Shown piece after piece: positions 54,701 through 64,000 of a stretch of DNA of 64,000 bases. Every line of letters starts with the position of its first letter. The stretch's first letter is position 1. The notes beneath the pieces are model-generated. The model was not told the DNA's origin. It worked only from the letters and a program-made list of their open reading frames with translations, and ran no database searches. The position numbers were made by a program, and so were the translations under genes. Origin of the DNA: Anaeramoeba flamelloides (Eukaryota; Metamonada; Anaeramoebidae); the NCBI GenBank assembly GCA_027625915.1, contig JANTQA010000036.1:5787001-5851000 (forward strand). Direction: 5' to 3'.

Positions 54701-57575
54701 CTCTTTTTCTTGTCTTTGTTGAATAATAATAAATTTTTTTTTCATTTTTTAAAGAAAAAATATTCTATGAGTTATAATCTTGTCTACATTATAACCATAT
54801 TAAAAAAAACTCAAAATATCAGTTTAGAGTTTCGGGAAGTGTCGTAGAGTGCCGTTAAATGTCGTCAAGTAGCGTGGAGTGCCATAGAGTACCTAGCTTT
54901 TCCAGAATTCAAAAGAATAGAGAAAAATCTTTGATTTAACTCAATTCTTTTAAAGTCTGGAAAACATAACGAAAATTGCCTCGCCTTTTTTTAATTTGAG
55001 AAATAAACCGAAAATTTATTTAATTTTCGGTTTATTTCTCAAATTAAAAAAAACCTAACGGCAAACAGGGGATAATTTTGTTGAAATACCTCATAATTAA
55101 AAATAATAATCGAATTTTTTACATTATTCTGTTTTTTTTTAGAAATTTGTTTTATCAGTGAATTTATTATTTAGAGTATATGAGTCTATTTTTATTTCAT
55201 TTTTAAAGGTTTTGAATTTGAGGAAAGAGTACCTAGATTTTAATTTTAAAGATATTTTTTATTTTATAGTTTAATTTTTGTTTTTTTTTGTTTTTTTAAT
55301 ATTTTGTAGAGTATTAAAAGTCTAGTGGAATGATGTAGAATTACATCGAGTGTTGGATTATACAGAAAAAAAAATGTTAAATTTTAGTCTAATGATTGAT
55401 TAAATTTTTGGGTTTCTTTACATCTATTACTTTGAAAACTTGTTAAAAATAAAATAAATAAAAAATTTTGAATCAAAAAAAATAAAATTTTTGATAAAAT
55501 TCGACTTTTAATTTTTTTGCAAATTTTTTGACAAGATATCTTTAACTTTAAGATCAAAGAGTTAACTTTTCAAAAACCACATTCAAAATACAAAAGTATT
55601 TTTTCATATTCTATTCAATCCTTAAAATACCTTAATAAAAATTTCAATTTCGTCATTGGGGAAAAAAAAGTGAAACACAAATTTTAATTCGAAAATAATA
55701 ATTGAAACTAAAAATTAAAAAGCAAAATCAATTAAAAAGAAGAAATAAATTAACTTCAAAAAATAATTCCTTATATTATCATCAATTGAATAAACAAAAA
55801 CAATTTAAAGGACTCCTTTATTTATATTGAAATCCGATGAGTAGTTTTGGAGATCTCAAAAATAGTCAATTTTTTCAACAAATTTTTAATAATAGATCAA
55901 TCAAAGAAAAACTCTTACCAAAAGATAGTATTAGAAAAAATATTTTTGGGTTTAATCCTTTATTTTTTCTTTATTTATTTATTTTTTTCTTTTATTAATT
56001 GATTTTACTTTGGATTTTCAGTTTTTATTAATATTTTCGAATTAAAAATCGTGTTTCACTTTTTTTTCCCCAATGGTAACACATAAAACCATTTTTCACA
56101 TTTAAATTCCAAACACCAATCTAAAATAGAAAGGGGAAATGGTACTAATTTATTCTAAATTTGTCAGTAATTACACTAAACAAATACGGATAAATTTAAA
56201 AAAAATCAAAAAAGTTTTTTAATAATTTCCCTTTTCGAAAATTTGACAACTCTAACCCTACTCCCAAAATTGTTTGGTACAAAGAATATAGCAAAGGCCA
56301 ACTAATTTCAAAAACTTTCTTTGCTTTTCACACAAACAATAAAATCTTTGATCATCGATATTCAAAGCAGAGTTAAAAAATTTTGAAAAAATTGAAAATG
56401 AACTAAAAATTGTGTTTCATTTTTTTTGATATCTCAGTGTCAATCAAAATCTTAACCACACAAAGCAAAAAGTGTGCTTTTTAATTGAAAATTAACTTTG
56501 AAACTCAACAAGAAAAATCATTAAAAAGTAAAACAGCAAAATTAGAAAAAAAAAAAAAAAAAAAAAATAAAATGAAAAAATATTTACATTTAGATTTCGG
56601 AACAAGATATTTATCTGTTAATTCAATTCCTTGACTTGATTTTAAGATTTTAATTTTGTTTGGAACAAACCACCCGATGTTATTCTCACAGCCACCAAGC
56701 CATTTTTCATTTGAAGAATCATCATAAACATTTATGATTTGGTATTTCTTGAAGTGTAAATAATCTTTCATATTTTCATTCTGTTGCGAATCTAAGGCAA
56801 TTACTTTAAACCTGTGTTCTGACGAGGGGTCTTCACTTAAAATCCAAAGCTTGACTAAGATTAAGTTTCTGCATTCCTCGATGGCCTCGAATAATGTGCC
56901 GAATTCTGTAATTGTGTCTCCAATGTTCTTGAACAAGATTTTGGATTTTTTATGTGTTTTTGATTCAAAGGCGATCTTTGTTCTCTCCAGCTCAAACATC
57001 TTTAAGGATTTTTTGTATCCCTGCTCAAGCTCGTCTAAATAAAATAAAAAAGAGACCAGCGCATATTTGTCGTCATAGCGCACCTGCCTTGTCGCCAATC
57101 GGTTGAAGTACACCACCAATTTCAAATTCGCCATCCAGTCGTTCGCCTCTTCTTTACAGTCAGATCGCAACAGGTACAGACGATCGCTTAAAAGCAAGGC
57201 AAAGGAATTTTCCTTCGAAAAGACGTCGCCAACCGGCATGATGCTCAGCAATTCTGTGACAGGGATCTCACCAAGCGCATTCACCTCGGAATTGACCAAT
57301 TCGGTTTTGTAGTAACACAGCGTATTGAAGCTGCCATTTAATTTAAACCATCTTCTTTGCCATCTCCCGTTGTTTTTGCCCTGCTTTAAGAGCCACCCTC
57401 GTTTCCAAACAGGGAATGTCGGCAGCCTTCTTGGTAAATTTAAGACACGATTTTGGAATTGGTTGTTTGAAAAGATTTTTGTAGTTGTGTATTTGTTTTT
57501 GTTCAATCGCTGAAGATCACCGTTCCTTCTTAAGGAAATAAAGTCTTTTGTATAATGCCTTGTTTTCTTTTGCAT
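47547..57575 (-). CDS. Giant RasGAP with six PH-SH3-like modules, two exons
   Basis: Exon 1 (56588-57575) and exon 2 (47547-53923) join in phase 1, giving 2454 residues. PH domains by eye start near residues 57 (WKRGWLLKQGKNNGRWQRRW), 365, 673, 995 (YYSGTVFKES), 1370 (YCSGYLYQSN) and 1725. After each comes a helical linker of about 100-130 residues, then an SH3-like segment near 253 (NIGWFVPNKI), 575 (IGVVPINKL), 885 (IGFVKKVNV), 1225 (GGYIQANVG), 1600 (decayed, interrupted by Asn/Asp) and 1955. A poly-Asn run near 2052 precedes the RasGAP domain, about 2090-2390. This has the arginine finger TLFRGN (Arg about 2163) and FLRFLCPAIVVPESYG. The finger and FLR motif imply active GTP hydrolysis on Ras. 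The PH domains imply membrane binding. Exon 1 alone lacks a proper end, and exon 2 alone lacks an ATG, which supports the join. Confidence 0.88.
48664..48765 (-). repeat. Poly-Asn coding trinucleotide tract
   Basis: AAC and AAT codons (GTT and ATT on the plus strand) encode about 25 Asn in a row before the RasGAP domain. The pure AAC core is the part most prone to slippage. Shorter Asn runs occur at about 50043-50095 and 51366-51475. The opposite-strand Leu-rich frame is a shadow. Confidence 0.85.
54470..54605. other. Less AT-rich patch inside the RasGAP intron
   Basis: This stretch stands out from its surroundings by base composition. One plus-strand frame reads YNVLHCDQLLSSTTLQTDG and continues to a TAA at about 54600, with a stop just upstream. 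ATACTAGAGTATAC near 54457 is palindromic. It may be a gene fragment, a non-coding RNA or an unclassified repeat end. I cannot assign it. Confidence 0.25.
54841..55062. repeat. Decamer array plus E hairpin plus P hairpin
   Basis: At 54841-54895 units of ten bases follow one another: GTCGTAGAGT, GCCGTTAAAT, GTCGTCAAGT, AGCGTGGAGT, GCCATAGAGT, ACCTAG. The E hairpin, 54897-54966, has CTTTTCCAGAATTCAAAAGA facing TCTTTTAAAG-type sequence. The P hairpin, 54981-55062, has a perfect stem, AATTTGAGAAATAAACCGAA and its complement. CCTAACGGCAAACAGG closes it. The parts match 29063-29245 and 28774-28866. Confidence 0.7.
55654..56076. mobile_element. Family B MITE-like element, RasGAP intron copy
   Basis: The ends are nearly perfect inverted repeats of about 25 bp: CATTGGGG, an A run and AAGTGAAACAC on the left, mirrored by GTGTTTCACTT, a T run and CCCCAATG on the right. 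The interior matches 7281-7703 (TTTTGGAGATCTCAAAAATA, TTTTATTAATTGAT). Intact ends suggest this copy is younger than the 7281 copy. Confidence 0.75.
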
Positions 57576-58559
57576 TATAAAAAAAGTGATAATAATTTTG
57601 GATTTTGAAGAAAAATGATTCTTGGTAAAGAGAAGTTTTTAGGTCAGTTTTATGGTGTATAGAGCATTCACGTCCCTTTTAAAAGTTGAGAGAGAAAAAA
57701 ATTTTTTTTTTTAAAAAGGTTTTCCATTTTTTTGGAGCACAAAGCCTTTTTCTTTTTTTCAATATTTTTGTTTCAGAAAGAATACAAGAGATTGTGTGTG
57801 TTTAAATTTGATGAATTGGTGTTTTAAATGGGTTTTTTTTCATTACTTGACTTTAATTTTTGTGATTTCTTGCAATTTTCTTTTAAAAGCGGAAAAATAA
57901 TTGTTGATTTCTAAAAGTTCCTTAGAAATGAAAATATGTGATTTTATTTTAAATTAGTTTTCCCTTTTTATTGTTGACTTTCAACTGTTGTTATTTTTGT
58001 TGAGGCAGGATCACGACAAAAGGTAGTTTTAAAAATCATGAAAAGATATTTAATCATTCCTGTTCTAAAAAAAACAAGTGTGGTATTTGTAAATTTGTCT
58101 TCCCCAATTTTCATGGTGTTACTTTTTTCATGGAATAATACATATCAAATGAACAAAGAAATAGACAACTAATCAATAACTTAATGAGAGAGTGATGTCT
58201 ATAGCTTTTATTGGTGAAATAGGAATTCTATAAACGAAGGGTATCAGTGGAAAATTATCTCAAAAAATAGAGAGAAAGTTTTGTTTAATTTCAACAATAC
58301 CACATCAAAATTGGAAAAAATTGAGAAATTTTCGAACTTATTCGATTCATAATTTTTCGTTTTTCCAAACCAAGAAAGAAATTGTCTTCAAAATAGACTG
58401 TATGTGGGTATGTTTATAAATTGGTGGATGGGTCAGATATTTGATTTGAACAAGATAAAAAAAGCACGAGTTTTCGCTGAGATTCGAATTTTAAATAGAA
58501 GTAATTTTGATTCTATTTTCGATTTCATTTTTCAAACAAAGGCTAAAAAAATAGACAGT

Positions 58560-58780
58560 TAATTATAAAATAAAAAGATCACCATTTTCATTCAGCTTTC
58601 CGTAAACAAAAAAATTCTCTCAAGATTTAAATTAAATAACCAAAGCTACCAATTCTAATAGGGGAAGTTAATAATTTAATCTGGTTTACAGTAATAAACA
58701 GTTACATTTACATGATTTAAAAAACATTTTTATGGAAAGATGAATGAAAATTTTGTTCCATTTATTTTGCAACAAATAGT
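58560..58780. mobile_element. Foldback element, family G, diverged copy
   Basis: AAAATAAAAAGATCACCATTTTCATTCAGCTTTC-type sequence on the left is mirrored by GAAAGATGAATGAAAATTTT on the right. The central GGGGAAGTTAATAATTTAA matches GTGGAGATTAATAATTTAAG at 29570. This is the same layout as 29470-29690. Confidence 0.5.
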
Positions 58781-59399
58781 AACCTAGGTTTTTAAAACTC
58801 GTTTTATCAAAGGAAGGAACAAATAAATGAAGAGATCCTATCTTTTACAATTTTTGGTTTTGAAAAATTATTTTGATAAGAATAGAGTACAAAATCTGTC
58901 ATAATGTTTCACGGCAAAATTAAAAAGCGAAATTAACATTTTATAAAAATAATTTATATTTATTAATTATTATTAAAATAGTTTAACAAAGATTATTTGT
59001 TAAATATCAAAAAAATATCTCTAATTGTAGACATTATTGTTTGACTTTTTCACTTAAAAAATATTATATTTTTAGTCTCATTTTAAAGATTTTTTTGTTT
59101 TTTGATATAATATTTTATTTACTTGAGCGAATTTGCAAAAAAATAATAAAATATTTGATTTCACTCAAAAATAACAAATGTAAACAATCCAATGAAACAA
59201 AAACGTGTTTAAGTTGATTATTTTTTTGACTATTTTTTTTTTTCTTAGAAATAATTTTTTTTTCATTTACCCCACCCCAAATCATAAATATGTACATCTT
59301 TTCAATAATAGTCCTGTTTTATTGAATAAATAAAATTTATTGGATTTGTTTAATTCAATATTCTTCTCAAATTAAACTTTTTTTAAGTCGAAGGGTCCA

Positions 59400-59725
59400 A
59401 AAATTTTTTTCAAATATCCATTATTTTTTATAAATGACTTTTGAAGATCAAATAAATAATATATAGAATAATAAACATCAAAAAATAGTTTATAACCACC
59501 TGAAATAAAAATAATACATCAAAGGATTATCTCAAAAATTGAAAAACTCAAATTCTTAGGGATCTATTTATAAAAATAGTATTTGGTAATTTTGATCTTC
59601 AGTTGAAGATCCAAATAAAATTCCAATATAAACCAAAATGATTTCTCTATATTAATTTGTATTTTATCAATAACATTAAAATAAAACATTTTTACCTAGT
59701 TAGTAATGATCTTACAATAAAAAAA
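59400..59725 (+). repeat. Dispersed repeat family K, copy 2
   Basis: This is the counterpart of 38365-38720: AAAATTTTTTTCAAATATCC, ATGACTTTTGAAGATCAAAT, AATTCCAATATAAACC, AAATGATTTCTCTA. The shared order continues past 59725, with TGTGAAAAAATGATTTC matching about 38760-38778, so the family may be over 450 bp. Confidence 0.5.
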
Positions 59726-59946
59726 AATTGGTAAATGAATTACGTGTCAAAAGAAAAAAACAAAAAAAAAAAAAAAAAAGCAAAAGAGTAAAAATGTGAA
59801 AAAATGATTTCAATTTTGGTATTACTTAAATAATTTTTTTCTTCTAATATACATTCCAGTCCTTTAAACAAATATATTTTACTCACCTATATTATTTCCT
59901 GTTGACAGGAGAATGGTTATTATTTTTTATTTATAAATCTTGATCA

Positions 59947-59978
<32 letters not shown>

Positions 59979-61889
59979 GATTTTAGATCTTTCTTTTTTA
60001 TTTATTTAGAAAGTCATTTTTTTTTTTCGTTTTTCTTCTTTTCCTTTTTTTTTTTTAAAATCTTAACTTAAAAAAAAAACTAAACTCCCAATTAACTTTT
60101 AACAAACTTAAAGTTTGTATTTCTTTTTTTTTTTTTTAATAATAAAGTTACGATTAAAAGAATTCTTACTATCAACAATTTTAATTTTCCAAAAGAAATT
60201 GAGAAACTTTGTATGAGGAATTTCTATGAAGTATCCCAAAAAAATAATTAAATATTTTGTTTTGATAATTTCAAGTTTTTACAGGTACTTTTTTTATGAT
60301 TACTGATCTAATCTATGGTTTATTATCCCTATTATTTCGAAAAATCGTATATGTGTGGATTCTTAAAAAAAAAAGGTGAAATTTACATTTTTTGCTAAAT
60401 ATATTTCAGTAAAATTGAGTTTATTAAGATACAGTTTCATTCTTTGATAGAAAATAAAGAATATTCATTTTTTAAAATAATTACATATATAGGTTTTGAT
60501 ATTTTTTTTTATTCAAAAAATTTTTAATAGATTTTTTTAAAAAAAAATTTCCATAAAATGATTATTCCCCTTGATTACTTACATAAAATAAACATTATAT
60601 ATTATTCATAAATAATTTAAAATTTTTAATTTTCATTAGAGATCATTGGGTAACACTTTAAATATTCATTCTTCTTCGATTGATAAAAATATCTATTAAT
60701 TGGAAGTTTATTTCCCTAAAAAGAAAAAATATCAAACTCAAAAGCTAATTTCAATGTACAGTAATACTTTAGTGAAAATTACTAAAAAAAAAACAACAAA
60801 ATTAGTTTTCCTTCTCAAGTAAAAATCTGAACGTCATAAAAAATCAATTTTTAAAAAAAAAAAAACACTTTTTTTTAAGATGAGCATATTTTCTTTTGTA
60901 TTGTTGATGTAATTATTATCTGAGAAAACAAATATAAATTTTTTTCATGTTCAGGTTTATTTTATCATTAATCCAATATGGTTCAAGAAACAAGACTAAT
61001 ACTTTTAGTAATAATCTTTTCTATAAATCTTATGATATTGAAAAGATCATTCTTTTTAACTTTGTTCTCAGTCTTGGTTTGTGATTAAAGTTAAATCAGT
61101 AAAATTTTACACTTCATTTATTTTCTTTTACAACTTGACATTTCAAATAAAAGATTCTAATTTGTAATCTCCATTTATTTTAGTTGGCCATTTTTTTTAT
61201 TTTTTAGATACTGATAAATTTAAATAAATTTAATAAATTTTTGAGTTCAATTTCCGATTTTGTAATCTCATCACTCAACTTTTAAAACAACTCAAGAGAA
61301 AGAATGAATATTATTCAAGCACAACCAATTTTACAAAGTTTTTTATCATTTAAAAGAATAAAATTCTTTCTTCAAAGCTTGTATAAAATAAATCTTAAAA
61401 TAGATATGAAGTGAAAATTTTCCGATATTAATTTCAATTTCTCAGTATATTGTAATATATTGTGAGCTAAGAATCTAAAATGAAGGTACCCTTGAGAAAT
61501 GAAAAAAAAGAAAATTAGTAAAAAATTATAATCCATTTTCAATTCCTAATACAGTTTTTTGATTCTTGACTTTATTGTATTTATGTAACAAATTAGAAAC
61601 TACCTTATAAAATTTTATAATAAATCTCAGTTTCTTGTCTTTAGCTTATTCTTTTTGTGAACCAAAGTGAAAAGATTTTCAAGTATTACTTTTATCATTT
61701 TTTTTAAAGTAATCCCAATAGAAAATTTAATTTTTTCTAATTTTCCGCTCCAAACAAAAACCCGTTCAAACTAAATTGAACCCCCAAAACAAGCGAATAA
61801 AAAAAAAAAAAAAAAAAAAAAAAAACAAAAACAAATAATTCTCCAAAAATCACCATACCCAAAAAGTTACACCAAAACTGTGAATCAAA

Positions 61890-62996
61890 ATGAACAACAA
61901 CGAGAGTGAAACCAACATCATAAATGTACTTCAAACCCAGGCAAATCTTTTAAAAGAAAATACTCTCAAGCAAATGAAACAAAGAAACCAATTAGAGCAA
62001 ATTCTCAAAAAGAGGTATCAACAATTCCACCGATCCAAAGAAGAAATGGAATTCCAACAAAAGCAACTACAAAAGATCAGATCGACAAAGAAACAGTTGT
62101 CTGAATTGTTTGCATTAATTACTGAAATCTCACCGTCCTTTGCGTCAACGGTAATTTCAAGCAACGATCCGAACGATCGTGTTCAGAAACAAAGGACTGA
62201 AAATGAAGGGAATGAAACAATCAAAAAAGAAAAGAAACAATCGGAGCAGCAGCAAAAGGCCCTGAAGGAAAAAATGATGCAATTGGAAGAGCTTAAAAAA
62301 AATTATCAGAAGCAAATCTACGAAAAACAAAAATTGCTGTTACAAAAGCAAAAAGAAAACAAAATGAAGCAAAAGAAAACGAAAGAATTGGATACCAAGT
62401 CATCAAAGCTGGATGACGAATTAAAAGAGCAGTTCACTGTTCGAAGGAACGTCAAAATTCAAAAGGAGTATCTCCAAACCGAGCTGAACGAACTGAAAAA
62501 ATTGAATGACAAATTACCCTTGACGATCCAAGAGAAAAAAGAGCAAATCAAAAAGTTGAAAAGAGAAAACAGAAACAAAGTAAACAAATTAAATTCGCTG
62601 GCACAGATCCTAATGTACAGGACACAGCTGTTAAATTCTTACAAAATTCAATCGAATCGCTTCCCAGTACAATGGATTTCGAAAAATGGGAAAGGCAAGC
62701 AAACAATAAGCGCCTTCATCAGGTTTAAAGAAACAGAAAATGGCATCCTGTTCTTGATAATCTCGGCACAAAATAAAAAAAAAAAAAAAAATAATAAAAA
62801 ATCCATACTTGTGAAACGTTATTTACAAGATATTTTAGATATAGGTTCACAACAAAACGAAAAAAAGGTGATCGAGATTTGCTTTCAAGACAAGGCCATA
62901 ATCAGATTTGTTTCAGAAGAGCCTGCACATATGATTAAAACAATACAAGAACTAATGAGCATCGATTCAAATCAATTGATTTCCAAAAAAAATTAA
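61890..62996 (+). CDS. Coiled-coil protein with C-terminal PH-like region, unknown
   Basis: This single exon encodes 368 residues from the first ATG, ending in TAA. Its AT content is lower than its surroundings and its residue use is clearly coding. Residues about 10-75 and 112-250 are Gln/Lys/Glu-rich with leucines at heptad spacing, expected to form coiled coils. A Ser/Asn/Asp linker at about 81-110 separates them. Residues about 258-357 form a compact-looking region: FPVQWISKNGKGKQTISAFI, then ENGILFLIISAQN, ILVKRYLQDILDI, VIEICFQDKAIIRFVSEEP and a closing helix. The alternation of strands and a final helix recalls a PH/PTB-type fold, but this is inference. A Lys/Asn insert (about 295-304) lies in one loop. 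It may be a membrane-trafficking or cytoskeletal adaptor; the family is not recognised. Confidence 0.82.
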   Translation: MNNNESETNIINVLQTQANLLKENTLKQMKQRNQLEQILKKRYQQFHRSKEEMEFQQKQLQKIRSTKKQLSELFALITEISPSFASTVISSNDPNDRVQKQRTENEGNETIKKEKKQSEQQQKALKEKMMQLEELKKNYQKQIYEKQKLLLQKQKENKMKQKKTKELDTKSSKLDDELKEQFTVRRNVKIQKEYLQTELNELKKLNDKLPLTIQEKKEQIKKLKRENRNKVNKLNSLAQILMYRTQLLNSYKIQSNRFPVQWISKNGKGKQTISAFIRFKETENGILFLIISAQNKKKKKNNKKSILVKRYLQDILDIGSQQNEKKVIEICFQDKAIIRFVSEEPAHMIKTIQELMSIDSNQLISKKN

Positions 62997-64000
62997 TCAA
63001 TAAAGCACTAGTATTTTTCTCAAATAAAATGAATTCTTGTCAAGATCTTTGAAAAAAATTTTTTTTTTGTAGTTTGTGTTTTGGTTCATTAAATGGATGT
63101 GTTAACCTCATCTAAGTACTTTAGTAATTTGAGACTATTTTTTGAAATTAAATTTTCAAATGTTTTTGATATACTGATAAATTCGAACAAATGCAATAAA
63201 CTTTTTATTCAATTTCTATTTTTGTAACTTTATCAACTCAACTTTTCAAACAGTTCTTTAGTACTTTGTATTTGGAAGATCAATTAATTTTATAAAGTTA
63301 ATTAAGATTTTAAGCAATAAAATGCTTTCTTCAAATCGAAGGGAAAAAAATTTGTAAAATGGAAAGTGAAGCAAAAATTTTCAGACACCTATTTGAATTT
63401 ATCAATAAAATCAAAAAAAGTAACTTATTAGTTTTTTTTTTAATAATTTAGTGAATTCTTGAAAACTGTATAAAATATTTTGAAGTTTTCTGTTTGGAAA
63501 GCCTTGAATTCGAAAGAATGTTTTTTATATTTTTATTTTTCTTTAAATGATATTATTTCAATTCAAATCTCAGTCAATAAAACTAATTGAGGTATAGGTG
63601 ATTAAATAAATGAAAATTTGATAGAAGTTTAACAAAAGTTTATCAAGGAATTTAGATCTAATATGCTAAAATTTTTTATTCTTTAAATTCTGAAAAATGT
63701 TATTTTATCGTTTTCAAAAAATGAATAAAAATTACAAAAAAATCCTTTAAAAAAAGTTTTTGGAACAAATTGTTGGGCCTTTTCTTATATAAAACCTTTT
63801 TGAAAGTTTAGATAATATTTGAAATAAAAAACTGATAGTTTTGTATTTTGAGAGTTAGTTTATTGAATTCCCAAATATCTTTAAGAAAATTTTATTTTGA
63901 AAAATCTAATTGTCACATAAAATAAAAGTATATTTTATTTGTAAAATTGTTTTTATTTGTTTAATAAACTTAAAAGTTAAAATATCCTTCTTAAAGTGAT
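62997..64000. other. Terminal intergenic DNA, mostly repeat family R
   Basis: From about 63030 to the window end the sequence follows family R (see 26075-26910). It starts GAATTCTTGTCAAGATCTTT and AAATGGATGTGTTAACCTCA and still matches at the last bases (ATATCCTTCTTAAA). An extra stretch around 63180-63450 resembles 61220-61400. No gene is visible, and the repeat may continue beyond the window. Confidence 0.6.

Larger units (their letters stand above)
53924..56587 (-). other. RasGAP intron, about 2.7 kb
   Basis: The donor is GTAAAT at 56587 and the acceptor CTAAAAG ends at 53924, just beyond a T run on the plus strand (53941-53962). Inside are a family B element (55654-56076) and the decamer-E-P composite (54841-55062). 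There is also a less AT-rich patch at 54470-54605. The join yields SKYQFYKLEKRAN without a stop. Confidence 0.75.
57576..61889. other. Intergenic DNA between divergent RasGAP and coiled-coil genes
   Basis: This 4.3 kb holds both promoters, with no motif I can name. Repeats are a family G foldback relative (about 58560-58780) and a family K copy (59400-59725). Pure T or A runs are common (59957-59978, 61797-61825, the latter ending about 65 bases before the coiled-coil start). A GC-richer snippet near 57998-58024 (GAGGCAGGATCACGAC) is unexplained. Confidence 0.65.

Noticed and set aside
1-64000. CRISPR array, bacterial operons, riboswitches or LTR-type elements
   Set aside because: No regularly spaced repeat-spacer array, no ribosome-binding-site pattern, and no long terminal direct repeats with coding interiors were seen. 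The gene set is eukaryotic nuclear.

Overview
This window looks like nuclear DNA of a very AT-rich unicellular eukaryote, probably an amoeboid protist. The evidence is spliceosomal introns, a cytosolic ribosomal protein gene, a PP2A B55 gene, a Rab prenyltransferase gene, and large actin and small-GTPase regulators with poly-Asn and Lys/Glu tracts. An Anaeramoeba-like or other amoeba would fit, but the sequence alone does not fix the lineage. All eight genes I can model end in TAA, and none needs a reassigned stop codon. Introns start with GT (mostly GTAA) and end with AG, often AAAAG or ATAG. Genes are much less AT-rich than the intergenic DNA, which makes up more than half of the window.

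Layout: Rab geranylgeranyltransferase alpha subunit (2312-3283, +); PP2A regulatory subunit B55 (8178-13419, +, five exons, one intron of about 3 kb); ribosomal protein eL14 (16991-17709, -, three exons); a repeat protein with beta-thymosin/WH2-like motifs and a polyproline tail (23593-25731, +); an unknown glycine-zipper membrane protein (30595-31386, -); a DH-PH Rho GEF (35649-43837, +, four exons, one intron of about 4 kb); a giant RasGAP (47547-57575, -, two exons) that I read as six PH-SH3 modules followed by the GAP domain; and a coiled-coil protein (61890-62996, +). The Rho GEF and RasGAP genes are convergent. Three genes (the RhoGEF, the RasGAP and the thymosin/WH2-like gene) plausibly act in small-GTPase and actin control, and the Rab prenyltransferase subunit serves Rab GTPases. 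There is no operon-like linkage.

The gaps and large introns are packed with short non-autonomous DNA elements: at least ten families of MITE-like and foldback repeats, several in two to four copies here, with some nested insertions. No transposase or reverse transcriptase is visible, so active copies must lie elsewhere. The most interesting items are the six-module PH-SH3 RasGAP, the tandem beta-thymosin-like protein whose repeats are still expanding, a foldback element with almost identical arms of about 260 bp inside a Rho GEF intron, a 220-nt precursor-like hairpin in the B55 intron, and a decamer array joined to paired hairpins at two loci. All exon joins, domain calls and repeat boundaries were made by eye, without searches.
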